This document shows, one piece after another, positions 27,701-35,882 of a stretch of DNA of 64,000 nt. Origin of the DNA: Lycorma delicatula. Its lineage: Eukaryota > Arthropoda > Insecta > Hemiptera > Fulgoridae. The translations under genes and the position numbers were made by a program. The stretch covers positions 56,736,201 through 56,800,200 of the forward strand of contig NC_134463.1 in NCBI RefSeq assembly GCF_047948215.1, written 5' to 3'. Below the pieces are notes generated by a model. The model worked only from the letters and a program-made list of their open reading frames with translations, had not been told where the DNA came from and did no database searches. Within the stretch, counting starts at the first letter, position 1. The number at the start of each line of letters is the position of its first letter.

Positions 27701-30700
27701 TGATATATTTAATTCACCTTTAAAAACAAATAAAAAACTATGCTAAACAGTTAAATTGAAAAACAAGATTACATGCAAAAAACTTTTACAATGTTATTTA
27801 AAATCTAAATCTGGTACCTGTTTTGATTTTTAAAACATCATCATGAATAGTCACTATAGAAAAAGTTTGTATAAAAGAATAATAAATGAAAAAGGAAGAT
27901 ATAATAATTGCAAAATTGTTAGTTACCAAATAAATGTTACTTAAAGTTTTCCAACTATTAAATCCCTTTTTATTATTATGCACATTTTTTAAAACTTTTT
28001 TCTGATAAACTATTTTGCTCCAGTTTCTAGGTAATGCTGGGCTATAGTTAATTTTTCTGATACGTATTAACGAGTCAAATGCTCCATTATTCTAATTTCA
28101 ATATCACTTTTAGATACTCTGTGATCCCAAATTAAACTTTTGAGTATTTACAAATCAAGATATAGAAATGCTAGTTGCTCTTCCCACAGGTTTCATTTTA
28201 TTTTTAATATTTCTGCAGGTGAGGCCAATTTCCTAGACATAATTTTTAAGGTATGATTTTAAAAAAATATTTCTTGTTTTTGTTGTATGGAGACCAGTAT
28301 TCATTTCTGTTCATGCTTTCTATGGTCCTTCTTTAGTGTTTTGAATTAGGTTGTTTAATTGAATTTGTAAAATTTTTTTTGGATTCTTTTCTGTTTGTTG
28401 TCATTAGTTTTTTTAGTAAATAAATTGGATCTGAGCATTATTCAATAAAATTCATTATTTTGCAATAAGCATCCAGATCAAGCAGCACTTAATGTGTTCT
28501 GTAAACCATCACATTAAAAAATGGGATCTTAGGTTACATAGGATTGGGATCTTTATATAAATTAATTTCAAGCCTAAAAATGGTCATCTGGTTGATAGTA
28601 AATCTGTTTGTTTACTTTCAATTTTATAAGAAAATTTAATGTCTGTTAATTTTAATTCTTTTAACAGTAGGATGAAAAATATCTCTCATCATGTTGTAAA
28701 TATCAAACTTTTATTGTGAAAATGTAAATAAAATTTATGCCATAATATCTGGTTAAAACACAAATACTTTTATAATTCATATAAAAAAATTCTCTTGTTC
28801 AACATTCATGTTGGAATACACAAACATGTGTATTTATAATATTATTTACATGTTCATTTACTTTTTTTTCTATCCAAATTTTTTCTTCAACAGTAATCTT
28901 ATCCTGTCAAGTATTTTATTTTGATTGATTAGTTATTCAGTATTGTGGTTATAAAATTCATATTAGTGGTTAGAGATATAAGTATCTCTAGTATCATATA
29001 CACCATGTAAGACCTGCACTCTGGTTTGTAAAATTAAAAAGTTAAAAAAAAAACATTGTTACTTTTTTATATTTTATTAACAAAATTATCATAGAAGATT
29101 CAATGTAAAACAGTATTTGTAATTTGCTTAATGTCAGTAATGTTAGTCTATGCTATAAATATTTAATTAAAAGCAAAGAAATTATTGTTTGTATTTACTT
29201 TAATTACTGTCATCTATAGAATTGCAATTATTTTCATAATCAATTAACCACAAATAACCATCCTCACAATTAATAATAATTATCCATCAAGAGCATTTGA
29301 AATAAATAACTGTAATAATAATAATAACGGTAATAATTTAAATAACGGTATTAAAATACCGTTCAAGAAATATCTTGAACGGTATTTTAATTGAATCATT
29401 TATTATTGACCAAGCTGCAATAATCCACTGACAAATTTGATTTTGATGGTTTTTTAATCTTATGAGATGATTTTGTCGTGTGTGCCACTGGCCTTCCAGT
29501 CTGTGAAGTTTTTTTCAGATTTTTGGTTTTAAATGATCGGTTCACATAGATATCTAGAGGTTGAAGAATATATGTAATTCCACCAGGAATAATATTTGAT
29601 AATATATTCAAGCAATCAGTCGTATGACCCTAAAAATGTCTATTACTAGTATTGAAAGATTTTGTAATAAAGCACCTGGTCGAGACTCCTAGATGCATTT
29701 AATCCAATCCAGTACTATTTCATTATTCATCCATCTCTTTTCTTTTGCTCGTACAGCAATATCAGGTTGAAAATTTTCACCTTTCAGTAAATTTTTTCCT
29801 TTAAAAATCGCATACAGGGGTAATTTTTCCGTATTCAAAAGTGTTGTCAACATCACTAAACAGTATTGTTTTTTGTAACTGGCAGTTCATATCTGAACAA
29901 TCTTTGCACTACACTTTCAGTTGTTGATGACATATCCAAAGTCACTGGTATGTGGCTTAGGGAATAATTGATCCTTTTATGTAAATGTATCAAGAAATTT
30001 TGTCAATTTTTTGTCAATTTATCTTCATATTTCTGGTAGCCACTATGTGGTATTTTCATCCTTCTTTTAATAGCAGACCTGTCATCAAAGAAATTGGCAT
30101 ATCCAGTTAAGACTAGCTTTAAATCCACTCCTAGCTATATTTAATTCATCTACAATTTCCGTTGCTTTCATTTGATACACTTTCTGTAAAAATTGCTTAT
30201 CCAAACTGATGTCTATTCCACATATTTTCTTCTATCAGGTTTTCCTACCGAAATGCTTTTTGTTTTTTTTGGCTATCGGAGATTTTTTTTTCTATCTTTC
30301 ACCACTCATGAATGCAGGACTCTGCTATATGAAATGTTTTGCTTGTAGCACAATTTTCATGTTCCTTTGTGTAAGCAATACATATAACTTTTCTTCAATA
30401 ATGAATGAACTCGGTCTTTTTTTTCACTCATTCTGAAGTTTTTTGTACATGAAATTTTTATGTACTGAACAGTTGCTTTTCACAATGAAAACTGATCATA
30501 AAATGATTGATTAAAATGTTTGTATATGAAATAAAAATAGCTGATGTGTGAGAAAATCCTAAGGACAGTTTCGGATAAGTCTGGGGTTATGTCATAGATA
30601 AGTTTAATCTTCTAATACTGGTAATTCCTCAAAGTCAAGTTATTTGTTTTATCTAAATAATTTAATTTCACTGGATGTATGTTCATGGTCAAAACAAAAC

Positions 30701-32099
30701 GTTGATTTTATAATTCTGTATAATTAGAATTTTACAACTCTGATTTAAATCTTAAAATCGATGTACCAAATGCAGGGTATGTTTGCAACTGTCATTCCAG
30801 ACAAAAATGGTGCCCATGGTACTTGGATGTATGCAGTAATAAAAAGTATCATTCTAGTGGCTTATTTATTATTGAACAAGGACTGTTAAAAATGTTTTGT
30901 CCATTTTTTATTTACAGTTTATATCAATGGGAAAAATGAAATTTTTTGTTTTTCCTTTTTCTAAAAAATTTCTGATGTTTGTCAAGTATTTTCCATAGCA
31001 TAAATGAGTTTACAAAATTTTTTTCCATCAAAAGTTTCTGCCCATTTCTTGAAAGAATATTTTGATTTCTTTCATTTTATTAACAAGATGTCTCTTCTGA
31101 GGTTCCTGTAAGTTACTAAATTAATGAAAATCTGTTAGTAAGTTCATAGCTGTATAGGCAACATAGTAGGTGACTCATGGTTTCTTTTCAATGCAGTTTT
31201 AAAAAGAAGCAATTTTTTCTGTGATATGCAAGCACACATAATCATGTTGGAGAATTATGCATATGAAAGTGTCTGGATGCATATTTTTGATTAAGATTTG
31301 AGAGTTTCCTTAAAACACTTTGATATTCATTGCTTGTTTTAAAAATATAATTTGAAATAAAACATGCATATGTTGTTGCTCATTGTTAATGAGACTGGAC
31401 TTCTGACATATGGTAGATCAGACATATTGATCAGTAAACAACTTATACTAATAATGTGTGTGCCTGATGTCTGTGACATTTGTCTGTTAATTTTCACTAA
31501 TGTTTCATGAGTCTCACAAATTTTTATTTCTTTTGGCTTACAGATTTATTATAAATCGCATCTTCTTGAATGTAAACAAAAAAATACACACTCATTTTAA
31601 TGTTGTCATATTAGACTGAAAACTTCCATTAAGGTTGACATGTTTCTTGATGCAGGAGGAATCACTTCATGACTGGCAAGATAGCTGAACTATATTCATA
31701 GTAGCAGATTTAAATCAGATATTTATAATTATTTTAACATCTGTCATATATCATAACACAGATGAGATCTGGCATCTAATAAAACAAAAGGGTATTTATC
31801 TGCTGTTTGTTCAAGACTATCATAAGATTGTTGGTTTCATAAAAACCAACAGTTTTCTTGTTATATTATTATTTGTTTACTAAAATTAAAACTTCCAGAT
31901 ATCAATATTTATTTATACAGTTATTGAGAATTATTATTTTTTTTTCAGGCATTTAAGTTGTGAAGAAAATCGTACCGAGGTGGCAAAAATTCTTGTTCAA
32001 CATGGCGCTAATTTAGAATCTCTGAACAATGATCAACGAACACCTCTTGATTTAGCCGATGTCCTTTTACAAAGATTATTAAAAGATATGGTCAAATGA
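5393..32099 (+). CDS. PSMD10: Gankyrin (26S proteasome regulatory subunit 10), complete five-exon gene
   Basis: Coding exons are 5393-5509, 14663-14764, 15769-15915, 25377-25546 and 31949-32099. They join in frame to 228 codons plus TGA; vertebrate gankyrin has about 226 residues. The product is seven ankyrin repeats, roughly residues 10-38, 40-72, 76-106, 107-139, 140-173, 174-206 and 207-228. Recognisable motifs are LLLHWAALGG, TPLILAASAGR, RPLHRAAS and NTPLHLSCEENR. In the family this protein acts as a chaperone for the proteasome base, binding the C-terminal domain of ATPase Rpt3, and in mammals it also binds Rb and MDM2. The Rb-binding LxCxE motif is kept as L181-S-C-E-E185. Introns are 9153, 1004, 9461 and 6402 bp, filled with transposon debris, and all are GT-AG. 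Exon phases (0, 0, 0, 2) join cleanly. An in-frame TAA at 5372-5374 supports the chosen start. Family identity is near certain; function in this species is inferred. Confidence 0.95.
6380..8990 (+). mobile_element. CR1-like LINE fragment: ORF1 zinc finger, endonuclease, start of reverse transcriptase
   Basis: The order is that of a non-LTR retrotransposon. A PHD-like zinc finger ORF1 is at 6395-6577, with CVTCSIKYHPNCG then CNKCC, followed by a coiled-coil-like stretch at 6626-6820 (VVDRLDSKISNINKQIIEL). An AP-endonuclease start is near 7215-7330, with FSVYYQNSRSIST, then DIVIITETW. Further parts are near 7570-7700 (EIMNRYND), then TRKNNEIPS near 8310-8340. A reverse-transcriptase N-terminal block, FPVKWKVCSINPMYKLNDK, is near 8840-8900. 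The copy stops near 8990, before the catalytic FADD region. Stops and shifts are frequent. It lies in gankyrin intron 1, same sense as the gene. Confidence 0.7.
8990..9330. repeat. Two diverged tandem copies of an AGCGAGCGAAGCGAG-type repeat
   Basis: The first copy opens with AGCGAGCGAAGCGAGTGTAG at 8992-9011. It continues through a TTAA-rich stretch to ATATAGCATTTCAGTTC at about 9060. A second, more diverged copy at about 9170-9245 has GGTTAGCGATTGTAAGTTAAGTTTGATTAGATT and again ATAGCATTTCAGTT. The same core, reversed, is inside the MITE-like element at 49.5 kb. This looks like a short non-autonomous element family. Confidence 0.45.
9331..10140. other. Intron 1 sequence, nothing recognised
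   Basis: AT-rich. A (TAATGTAAT)-like run at about 9669-9735 (TGTAATGTAATTATAMATT repeated) is a low-complexity tandem. No gene or transposon motif. Confidence 0.35.
10400..10755 (+). pseudogene. Tc1/mariner-superfamily transposase N-terminal relic
   Basis: Across one or two shifts the + strand reads VSDETVNRVYDAFIASPGKSI at about 10540-10605, then SWTSYKLQIPHSIVHKQLYL, then YKLQLFHHVKPNDF and a Gln/His-rich end. This is the paired helix-turn-helix part of a transposase of the widespread insect type with SVSEEDVERVRESFxRSPxKS. The sequence just upstream, from about 10145, may be its 5' flank. The catalytic domain is absent: the match ends near 10745. Confidence 0.6.
10756..12150. other. Intron 1 sequence, nothing recognised
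   Basis: AT-rich, with poly(A)/poly(T) runs. A partly palindromic CAGTACTGTACTG lies near 11605-11620. No coding signal. Confidence 0.35.
12160..13545 (+). pseudogene. Decayed copy of an insect multicopy gene family of unknown function
   Basis: Many stops and shifts, but the reading order on the + strand matches a protein family I know as uncharacterised, high-copy sequences in insect genomes, probably carried by a transposon. Visible blocks are DFVRDLNLSKNQAKLSGSRL (12418-12477), HKPEDWRLFIDSSKYSLKVVLL (12619-12684), DSLTP-like text at 12950, and VTSYRVVGCNMSLKINFLRS-like text at 13290-13360. Then come DNLGDIADKHDEHF (13381-13422) and GKWNTNMPADYCWTLNWDVPEA near 13444-13508. The copy has no intron gaps, which fits a mobile or retrocopied origin. 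I cannot name an enzymatic function. Confidence 0.6.
13546..14662. other. 3' end of intron 1, nothing recognised
   Basis: Very AT-rich. It ends in the polypyrimidine tract and CAG of the exon 2 acceptor (14651-14662). A short duplication near 14228-14255 repeats TTTGAGCTGTAGTAA. Confidence 0.4.
14663..14764 (+). CDS. PSMD10: Gankyrin exon 2 (residues 40-73, ankyrin repeat 2)
   Basis: A T-rich tract ending in CAG precedes the exon. It encodes a whole ankyrin repeat with the HWAALGGHDELVQYLLELN core. The usual TPLH tetrapeptide is replaced by LLLH. The exon ends at GTTAGT, a weaker donor than the others in this gene. Phase is 0 on both sides, so skipping it would delete one repeat without shifting the frame. 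Confidence 0.93.
15022..15103 (+). repeat. Tandem duplication, 37-bp period, about two copies
   Basis: ATAATATTGGTATATGTAKT occurs at 15031 and again at 15068, in a TATA-rich setting in intron 2. The copies differ at one or two positions, so the duplication is recent or under slippage. Confidence 0.7.
15104..15768. other. Intron 2 remainder, no assigned feature
   Basis: Open frames occur on both strands: 110 codons on minus at 15099-15431, with hydrophobic stretches, and 76 and 69 codons on plus. None shows a family motif that I recognise, and the plus frames overlap the minus one. They are reported as unassigned. Confidence 0.3.
15769..15915 (+). CDS. PSMD10: Gankyrin exon 3 (residues 74-122, repeats 3 and start of 4)
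   Basis: The acceptor is ATTTTCAG at 15761-15768 and the donor is GTAAAA at 15916. The exon encodes TPLILAASAGRLAVVHTLLG followed by KGADVNAKNQEGHSALQYA, which is one complete repeat and the first half of the next. The match to human AGRDEIVKALLGKGAQVNA is direct. Phase 0 on both sides. Confidence 0.94.
15916..17956. other. Intron 3, first part, nothing recognised
   Basis: AT-rich with short direct repeats such as GATATGATATGATGTATG near 16080. A 76-codon + frame at 17544-17774 has no recognised motif. No transposon end or gene seen. Confidence 0.35.
17957..18709. repeat. Large foldback (inverted-repeat) element, arms of about 300 bp
   Basis: The left arm, about 17957-18271, pairs with the right arm, about 18410-18709, in reverse complement with scattered mismatches. 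Landmarks are TGGTGAAATGA at 17971 and its partner TCATTTCACCA at 18685. CATGTCCCAGAACTGTAT (18067-18084) pairs with the complementary stretch at about 18593-18610. The central spacer is about 140 bp. No transposase frame lies inside. Long arms with a short spacer fit a foldback-type or MITE-like element; the family is unknown to me. Confidence 0.7.
18710..19858. other. Intron 3, between foldback and first LINE
   Basis: AT-rich, no supported gene. An (AAT)n run of six to seven units is near 19565-19582. The last few hundred bases could be the 3' tail of the LINE that follows on the minus strand. Confidence 0.35.
19860..22235 (-). mobile_element. RTE-like LINE, decayed, minus strand: 5' region, endonuclease, reverse transcriptase
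   Basis: Read from 22235 down. A 5' region with ATGGCCATATCAACATCACT lies near 21930. Next is an endonuclease with VGISKAQWKEENDFW near 21580-21630. The endonuclease end, RFRNQLVDCKAYPGADTDIDH, is in an intact 145-codon frame (20640-21077). The reverse transcriptase has RKATGIDGIHAELL in the same frame, then AGADKREEYRTISL near 20600. A block equivalent to EKAFDNIDWNKMF is near 20370-20410. The relic ends with KNKTKVMKCSR and EFCYLGSRIT (19861-20100). Such proteins are often annotated as craniofacial development protein 2-like, really RTE-clade retrotransposons. The catalytic FADD is lost to shifts. It lies antisense in gankyrin intron 3. Confidence 0.78.
22340..24720 (-). mobile_element. Second, different LINE, decayed, minus strand: reverse transcriptase and C-terminal region
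   Basis: Read from 24720 down. A linker frame at 23925-24212 contains RNENLALNNKDNAEILTQYV and PTIKQEVYQALGEMKNTK, the region before the reverse transcriptase in many insect LINEs. SEPFEIKTGQRQCDG (family GVRQGD/GLSPLLF) is in the 23307-23498 frame. It continues to KCLSINTKIHYNTVLKPEA, then YAAETIF, near 22900-22970. The C-terminal region with the FxGHIMRMxDxR-like block is near 22690-22720. Pieces are split among frames. The protein is clearly not the same family as the neighbour at 19.9-22.2 kb. No target duplication was found. Confidence 0.72.
24736..24774. repeat. (TA)n microsatellite
   Basis: About nineteen TA units without interruption, in intron 3, right next to the 5' end of the minus-strand LINE relic. 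Confidence 0.95.
24775..25376. other. 3' end of intron 3
   Basis: AT-rich, no gene or transposon recognised. It ends in a strong polypyrimidine tract and CAG for exon 4. Confidence 0.4.
25377..25546 (+). CDS. PSMD10: Gankyrin exon 4 (residues 123-179, repeats 4 and 5)
   Basis: The acceptor is TTTTTTTCAG ending at 25376 and the donor is GTAAGT at 25547. The exon encodes IVEILLNNGADVDISDKRG, then RPLHRAASLGIIAIVQLLL, and ends two bases into a Leu codon. The Leu is completed by the first base of exon 5, rebuilding TPLHLSC. Repeat 5 has one extra residue in its loop (NDKGIDVNA), a small departure from the 33-residue pattern. Confidence 0.94.
25915..26480 (+). repeat. Interspersed repeat copy of unknown class
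   Basis: It begins near AACTAGCTCCCTGTCGCAGC (25920), an opening like those of common insect interspersed repeats that start ACTAGCTGACCC. It is GC-richer than its flanks for about 200 bp. The 103-codon frame at 26053-26364 lies inside it. Two internal sections repeat TTCAAAAATCTAGAAATTGG-like text (about 26270 and 26415), as do many such repeats. I cannot say whether it is a LINE tail or a SINE. Confidence 0.45.
26481..29340. other. Intron 4, middle part, nothing recognised
   Basis: AT-rich. The stretch near 27060-27110 repeats AAAAACAATTCAA three times. No coding or transposon motif that I can support. Confidence 0.35.
29350..29391. repeat. Perfect 19-bp inverted repeat with 4-base loop
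   Basis: Arms 29350-29368 (ATTAAAATACCGTTCAAGA) and 29373-29391 are exact reverse complements around AATA. It lies immediately beside the C-terminal end of the pogo-type transposase relic, so it might be a transposon end, or a mutation-made palindrome. Confidence 0.95.
29396..30450 (-). pseudogene. Pogo/Tigger-type DDE transposase relic (minus strand, in intron 4)
   Basis: Read from about 30450 down to 29396. Blocks equivalent to PMLIFKRKTLPKGEKF and VRAQEKGWM are near 29720-29830. Then EIVLDWIKCI, SRPGALL and LSILVID follow near 29620-29725 (family MLEWIKxVW, RRPGALL, LVLDxFRGH). Finally IPGGITYILQPLDIYVNRSF, in the intact 71-codon frame at 29396-29611, contains the GG-T-LQPLD-VN-FK motif around the last catalytic Asp. 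Shifts and stops break the rest. In intact elements the enzyme moves DNA with TA target sites. Confidence 0.75.
30451..31948. other. Intron 4, last part
   Basis: AT-rich, no supported gene. It ends in the T tract and CAG of the exon 5 acceptor. Confidence 0.35.
31949..32099 (+). CDS. PSMD10: Gankyrin exon 5 (residues 179-228 and stop)
   Basis: The exon follows a T tract and CAG ending at 31948. It encodes HLSCEENRTEVAKILVQHGA and a capping repeat, TPLDLADVLLQRLLKDMVK, with TGA at 32097-32099. The C-terminal LQRLLKDMVK corresponds to LGLILKRMVEG at the end of human gankyrin, so the protein ends at its normal place. Confidence 0.94.
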
Positions 32100-32259
32100 T
32101 TATTTTTTTGCAAATTGCCTCTTTTTAAGTATTTAATTTTTTTTTTAATTAACTGAAATTTCAGAACTTTTTCTTGTATTTGTTATAAAATGTTTTCTTA
32201 CCTATCTATAATCTTTTAAAATTTATATGTAATATTATAAGCATTTTAACATTCTGCTA

Positions 32260-32289
32260 ATTAAACATATTTATTTATTTTTTAATAAA
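32260..32289 (+). terminator. Gankyrin poly(A) signals
   Basis: ATTAAA at 32260-32265 and canonical AATAAA at 32284-32289 lie 160-190 bases after the stop codon. They are the first such signals in the 3' untranslated region. In DNA this AT-rich the hexamer alone is weak evidence, but the spacing is sensible. Confidence 0.45.
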
Positions 32290-33690
32290 TGTTATCATAC
32301 TTTCTAATTTAAACATTCAACTTCTTAACTGGCCTTCTGTTAATTTGTTGGAAATGGGATCTTAATAGTGATACTTTAACTATTTTTTTAAATGAAAATG
32401 AAAGCATGTAGGGTAAAAGCCTTTTTAAGATACAGGCTGAGCTTTTTCTAAGATTTACATTAATTTAACAGTGTTAAGTACTTCTGAAAGATGGGCATTA
32501 TTATATGCCTCACTGGAATTTTTGTAAAAAAAGATAATTACAGTTTCTTATTATAGTCTTAACAGATTTACTAGTCTTAAAACTTAACTAAGATTCACAA
32601 GTTTAAACTTTTTGTTTTATACAATATGAGTAGCATATTTGTTTAGATAGATATATTTTTCCTGGAAGCATTTTTAACGTAACATCTAAACATATTAAAT
32701 TTTTACATATACTCTCATCTTTTAGTTCTCTTTCTGCTCTGTTTGATGCAATAGATTTTATATATAGTTTTATTTAATTACTGGTGAAATAAAGGAAATA
32801 AGTTTTTTATGAAAAATTGTCTATAATTATAAAGGTATTTGTTGATCGGTAACACTACTATGTAAATTATATTTTTGAACCTGTTATGAAAAACATTGTC
32901 AAAAAAAATTCTGAATTTTTTAAACCCTTGTTATCTACAGGTATTATATTCTTTATTAATATATCTGTTATTAAAATCTGCCATTTTTATAAGCCTTTTT
33001 CATTTAACTATTTACCACTGGAATAAGGAAAAGGGCAATAGAAATTACATTATTACAATTAAGGTCCCAAAATGAAGCTATTAAAAACACACATAATAAA
33101 TCTAAAATATCTATTGTTATACCTTCATTCAGAACAGTTCCTGCCTGCTTCAGTACATATTATACACATCACTCATAAAATAAATTGAATGCCTGAGAAA
33201 ATACTTCCTTTAAAATTGCCTTTAAGTTAGCTAATCACAATTTTTTTATCAGTGAGATAATCTCGAATCTTTTATCACTATTTTTATTTCCGGAAATAAA
33301 AGTAATTATTTCAGTGTTAAATATGTAGGTGATTGGGATAACACAGGAATTCCTTATTTTTGAGAAAACAGCAAAACGGTAATAAAAAATACTTTAGTTA
33401 TTGTTATGCAGAAAAAAATATTATCTTAATATTTAAAATATCACATTAAAACACATAAAGTAATGTTAACCATAGAATAATTCATTTTTCAGCAGGAGTT
33501 ATTGAAAATTATTTTGAGTATATATTTATGTATATATTGAACAGGATACAGAAAATTGAGGGTTTAAAAACCTGAATCAGTGCTGGCTGACTTATATAAA
33601 CCTCCTAACATGAATCCAAATCTTAAAGCACAGAATATTTTTCAAGAACAGTTTAACCATAGTATTCATAGTAAGAAAATAAATTAGTCT
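32290..33690. other. Sequence downstream of gankyrin, nothing recognised
   Basis: AT-rich 3' flank with no coding signal on either strand. The true 3' end of the transcript is probably near 32300 but could be further. Confidence 0.35.
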
Positions 33691-33699
33691 GAAAATTTG

Positions 33700-33790
33700 A
33701 CTAATTGCCATCTTTGTAAATGAGAACAACTGTGATAGCTTTCCATTTCTCCAGAAATTTCCCTTTGACTACCTCTTAAGTGTAACATAA
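33700..33790 (-). pseudogene. Possible LINE reverse-transcriptase scrap
   Basis: The minus strand reads GKFLEKWKAITVVLIYKDGN, which resembles the first reverse-transcriptase block of many LINEs (FPxxWKxAxVxPIxKKGD). Minus-strand text with KAFDNVSNG near 34310-34345 could belong to the same element. However, it lies in the wrong order for one collinear copy, so at least one of the two may be chance. Confidence 0.35.
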
Positions 33791-33998
33791 ATTTAATTTG
33801 TCATACTCATATCCCTTTAAATTAAAGAAAGGAATCATATGTGGGCTGTAATCTTGGTTGTGTTTTCCCAGTAGATATTGAACAGCATTGATATTTAACA
33901 TATATGAACTTGGCTAAAAATAATAGTCAAGTTCAAACCCCAAGTTTGTAACCTGTTCCTATTAAAAGATTCAAGAGAATATTCAGCAAAAGCTCTTG

Positions 33999-34036
33999 AT
34001 ATCTTATGACATATATATATATATATATATGTCATA

Positions 34037-34090
<54 letters not shown>
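33999..34090. repeat. (AT)n microsatellite with a palindromic left part
   Basis: ATATCTTATGAC (33999-34010) and its reverse complement (34031-34042) flank ten AT units, and a further run of about 24 AT units follows to 34090. The whole tract can fold back on itself. Confidence 0.9.
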
Positions 34091-34093
<3 letters not shown>

Positions 34094-34823
34094 CAGGAAA
34101 AGAACACTACAGATACTTCTTACTTTTGGTTCAACCCTTAAAGCTTGAGTCTGCCTTCACAGCACTTTAAATACATCTTTGTTTTGGCAGATCTGTTTTA
34201 ACAAGAAACATTTTTGATAATATCCAAAGTAAAATAGGGTGGTAACATAGAATTTCCATACTACTTTATATTCAATAATACATCTATTGAAATTGTCAAC
34301 TTGTAAAAGAACTGGATCCCATTACTTACATTATCAAAAGCTTTTCCTAGTTGACATTTTTCAATTATTCTGTTGTTAAAAAAAAATCATTAATAAATCT
34401 TAATGCTTTTCTCTTTGAGATATTAAAAATCAATGGACTTAAAATGTTAAACAGTATTCCACTTTGTAACCAATATTCATATTTGTGGTGATAAAAGTAA
34501 AAAAGCAAATTTTTACTTCTATTCTTAAAAAAAAAGATTACTGACCATTTCATTGAAAGAAAACATCACTGATTAAGTTAACAAATTTAGAAATAATAAA
34601 AATGATGTTGCATTGGTCTGCTTGTGAAACAAGCAAAACAAAATTATAAAATCCTCTGTTTCATTTGATAACCTCTGGAGATATAAACAGAAATCCTCAT
34701 GGAGGATTAATAAAAAATGCAAATATCATTTGCTATTATTCTACACAAATAAATTATAAGAACCGAGGCCCATTGACTCAACTGCTCTGGTTCATTATAG
34801 ACTTGTAAATGAAATTAAAAATA
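34091..34823. other. Intergenic sequence left of the mariner
   Basis: AT-rich. A 62-codon minus frame (34365-34553) contains LFNILSPLIFNI, faintly like the LSPLLFNI block of reverse transcriptases. This is not enough to call. Confidence 0.3.
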
Positions 34824-35750
34824 CGAGGGTTATTTTTTTTTCAAGATCTGATCGGTCATGAAATTAAAAACACAGTGAAAATAAAAAAAATTTTATTTGT
34901 AACAAGTACTTACATATTTACGCTATTTCTCTACATAGTCGCCACTCCGATTTAGACATCTGTCGTAGCATGGTACCAACTTTCCAATACCCTCATCATA
35001 GAACGGAGCCACCTGTGTTTTCAGCCTGTTTCTATGCTGGTCTGCAGCTCGATGTCTATGCCAAAATTTTGTCCTCCTAGCCAGCGTTTCATGTGAGCAA
35101 AGAGGTGAAAATCAGATGGAGCCAAGTCTGGGCTGTATGGTGGGTGATCAAACACTTCCCAATGAAAACGGTGCAGGAACTTCTTTGTTACAGCTGCAGT
35201 GTTCGGCCGCACACTCCATTGTCATGGAGAAAGACAATACCTGTTCACAACATTCCTCTCTGCTTATTCTGAATTGCCCTTCGTAGACGTTGAAGAGTCA
35301 TGCAGTATGAGGCTGTGTGATGGTCGTGCCACGTTCCATGAATTCCACCAAGAGAACTCCATTCCGGTCCCAGAACACAGTAGGCATACACTTTCTGTTG
35401 GAGAAGGTTCGCTTGAACCTTGAAGTTCCTGCACCATTGTCGCACTTTGCTGTCTCTCATTGAAGTTTCACCGTACACATTACTTATTTGTCGATGAATT
35501 TCAGCTGCATTACACCCCTCAGCCTGAAGAAATCGAATTACCGCATGCACTTCACACTTGGCAGGAGGGAGATGCTATTGTTATAGACATATTTATGTTC
35601 TAGCTGCGTCTTCAGAACTAAACGAAGTGATGCAGCGTGATTGAAGGCCATACTAGAGATGCAGCGCAACACATATGCGCAAAGTTCATCCGATTTTTGC
35701 GTGGGATTTTATTTCGCGACCGATTGGACCTTGAAAAAAAATAACCCTCG
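34824..35750 (-). mobile_element. Mariner element with both terminal repeats, internally deleted (927 bp)
   Basis: Inverted ends are CGAGGGTTATTTTTTTTTCA (34824-34843) and its partner ending at 35750. They extend about 40 bp with mismatches and are flanked by TA on both sides (34822-34823, 35751-35752), the mariner target duplication. The transposase is on the minus strand. The N-terminal part at 35245-35550 has AVIRFLQAEGCNAAEIHRQI and VRQWCRNF. The C-terminal part at 35021-35212 has NTAAV, then HPPYSPDLAPSDFHLF around the last catalytic Asp of D,D34D. The middle, with the first catalytic Asp, is missing, about 350 bp compared with a 1.3-kb element. A frameshift near 35560 separates the normal ATG from the rest. 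It cannot encode an active enzyme. Confidence 0.9.
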
Positions 35751-35792
35751 TATATTAATTTTGTTAAGCATGGCCTGTTGGTATAAATATGT

Positions 35793-35882
35793 AATTATAG
35801 TTAATACACAAAAAAACCGCTTACCAACAATTGAATCAATACCATCAATTGTAAGCAGTTTTTAGTATATTAACTATAAAAA
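35793..35882. repeat. Imperfect inverted repeat beside the mariner
   Basis: TTATAGTTAATAC and CCGCTTACCAACAATTGA on the left pair with TCAATTGTAAGCAGT and TATTAACTATAA on the right, around a spacer of about ten bases. It begins about 40 bp from the right end of the mariner. Confidence 0.7.

Noticed and set aside
34310..34560. Minus-strand KAFDNVSNG and LFNILSPLIFNI as reverse-transcriptase blocks.
   Set aside because: They lie in the wrong order relative to the WKA block at 33.7 kb for a collinear LINE, and each is short enough to be chance.
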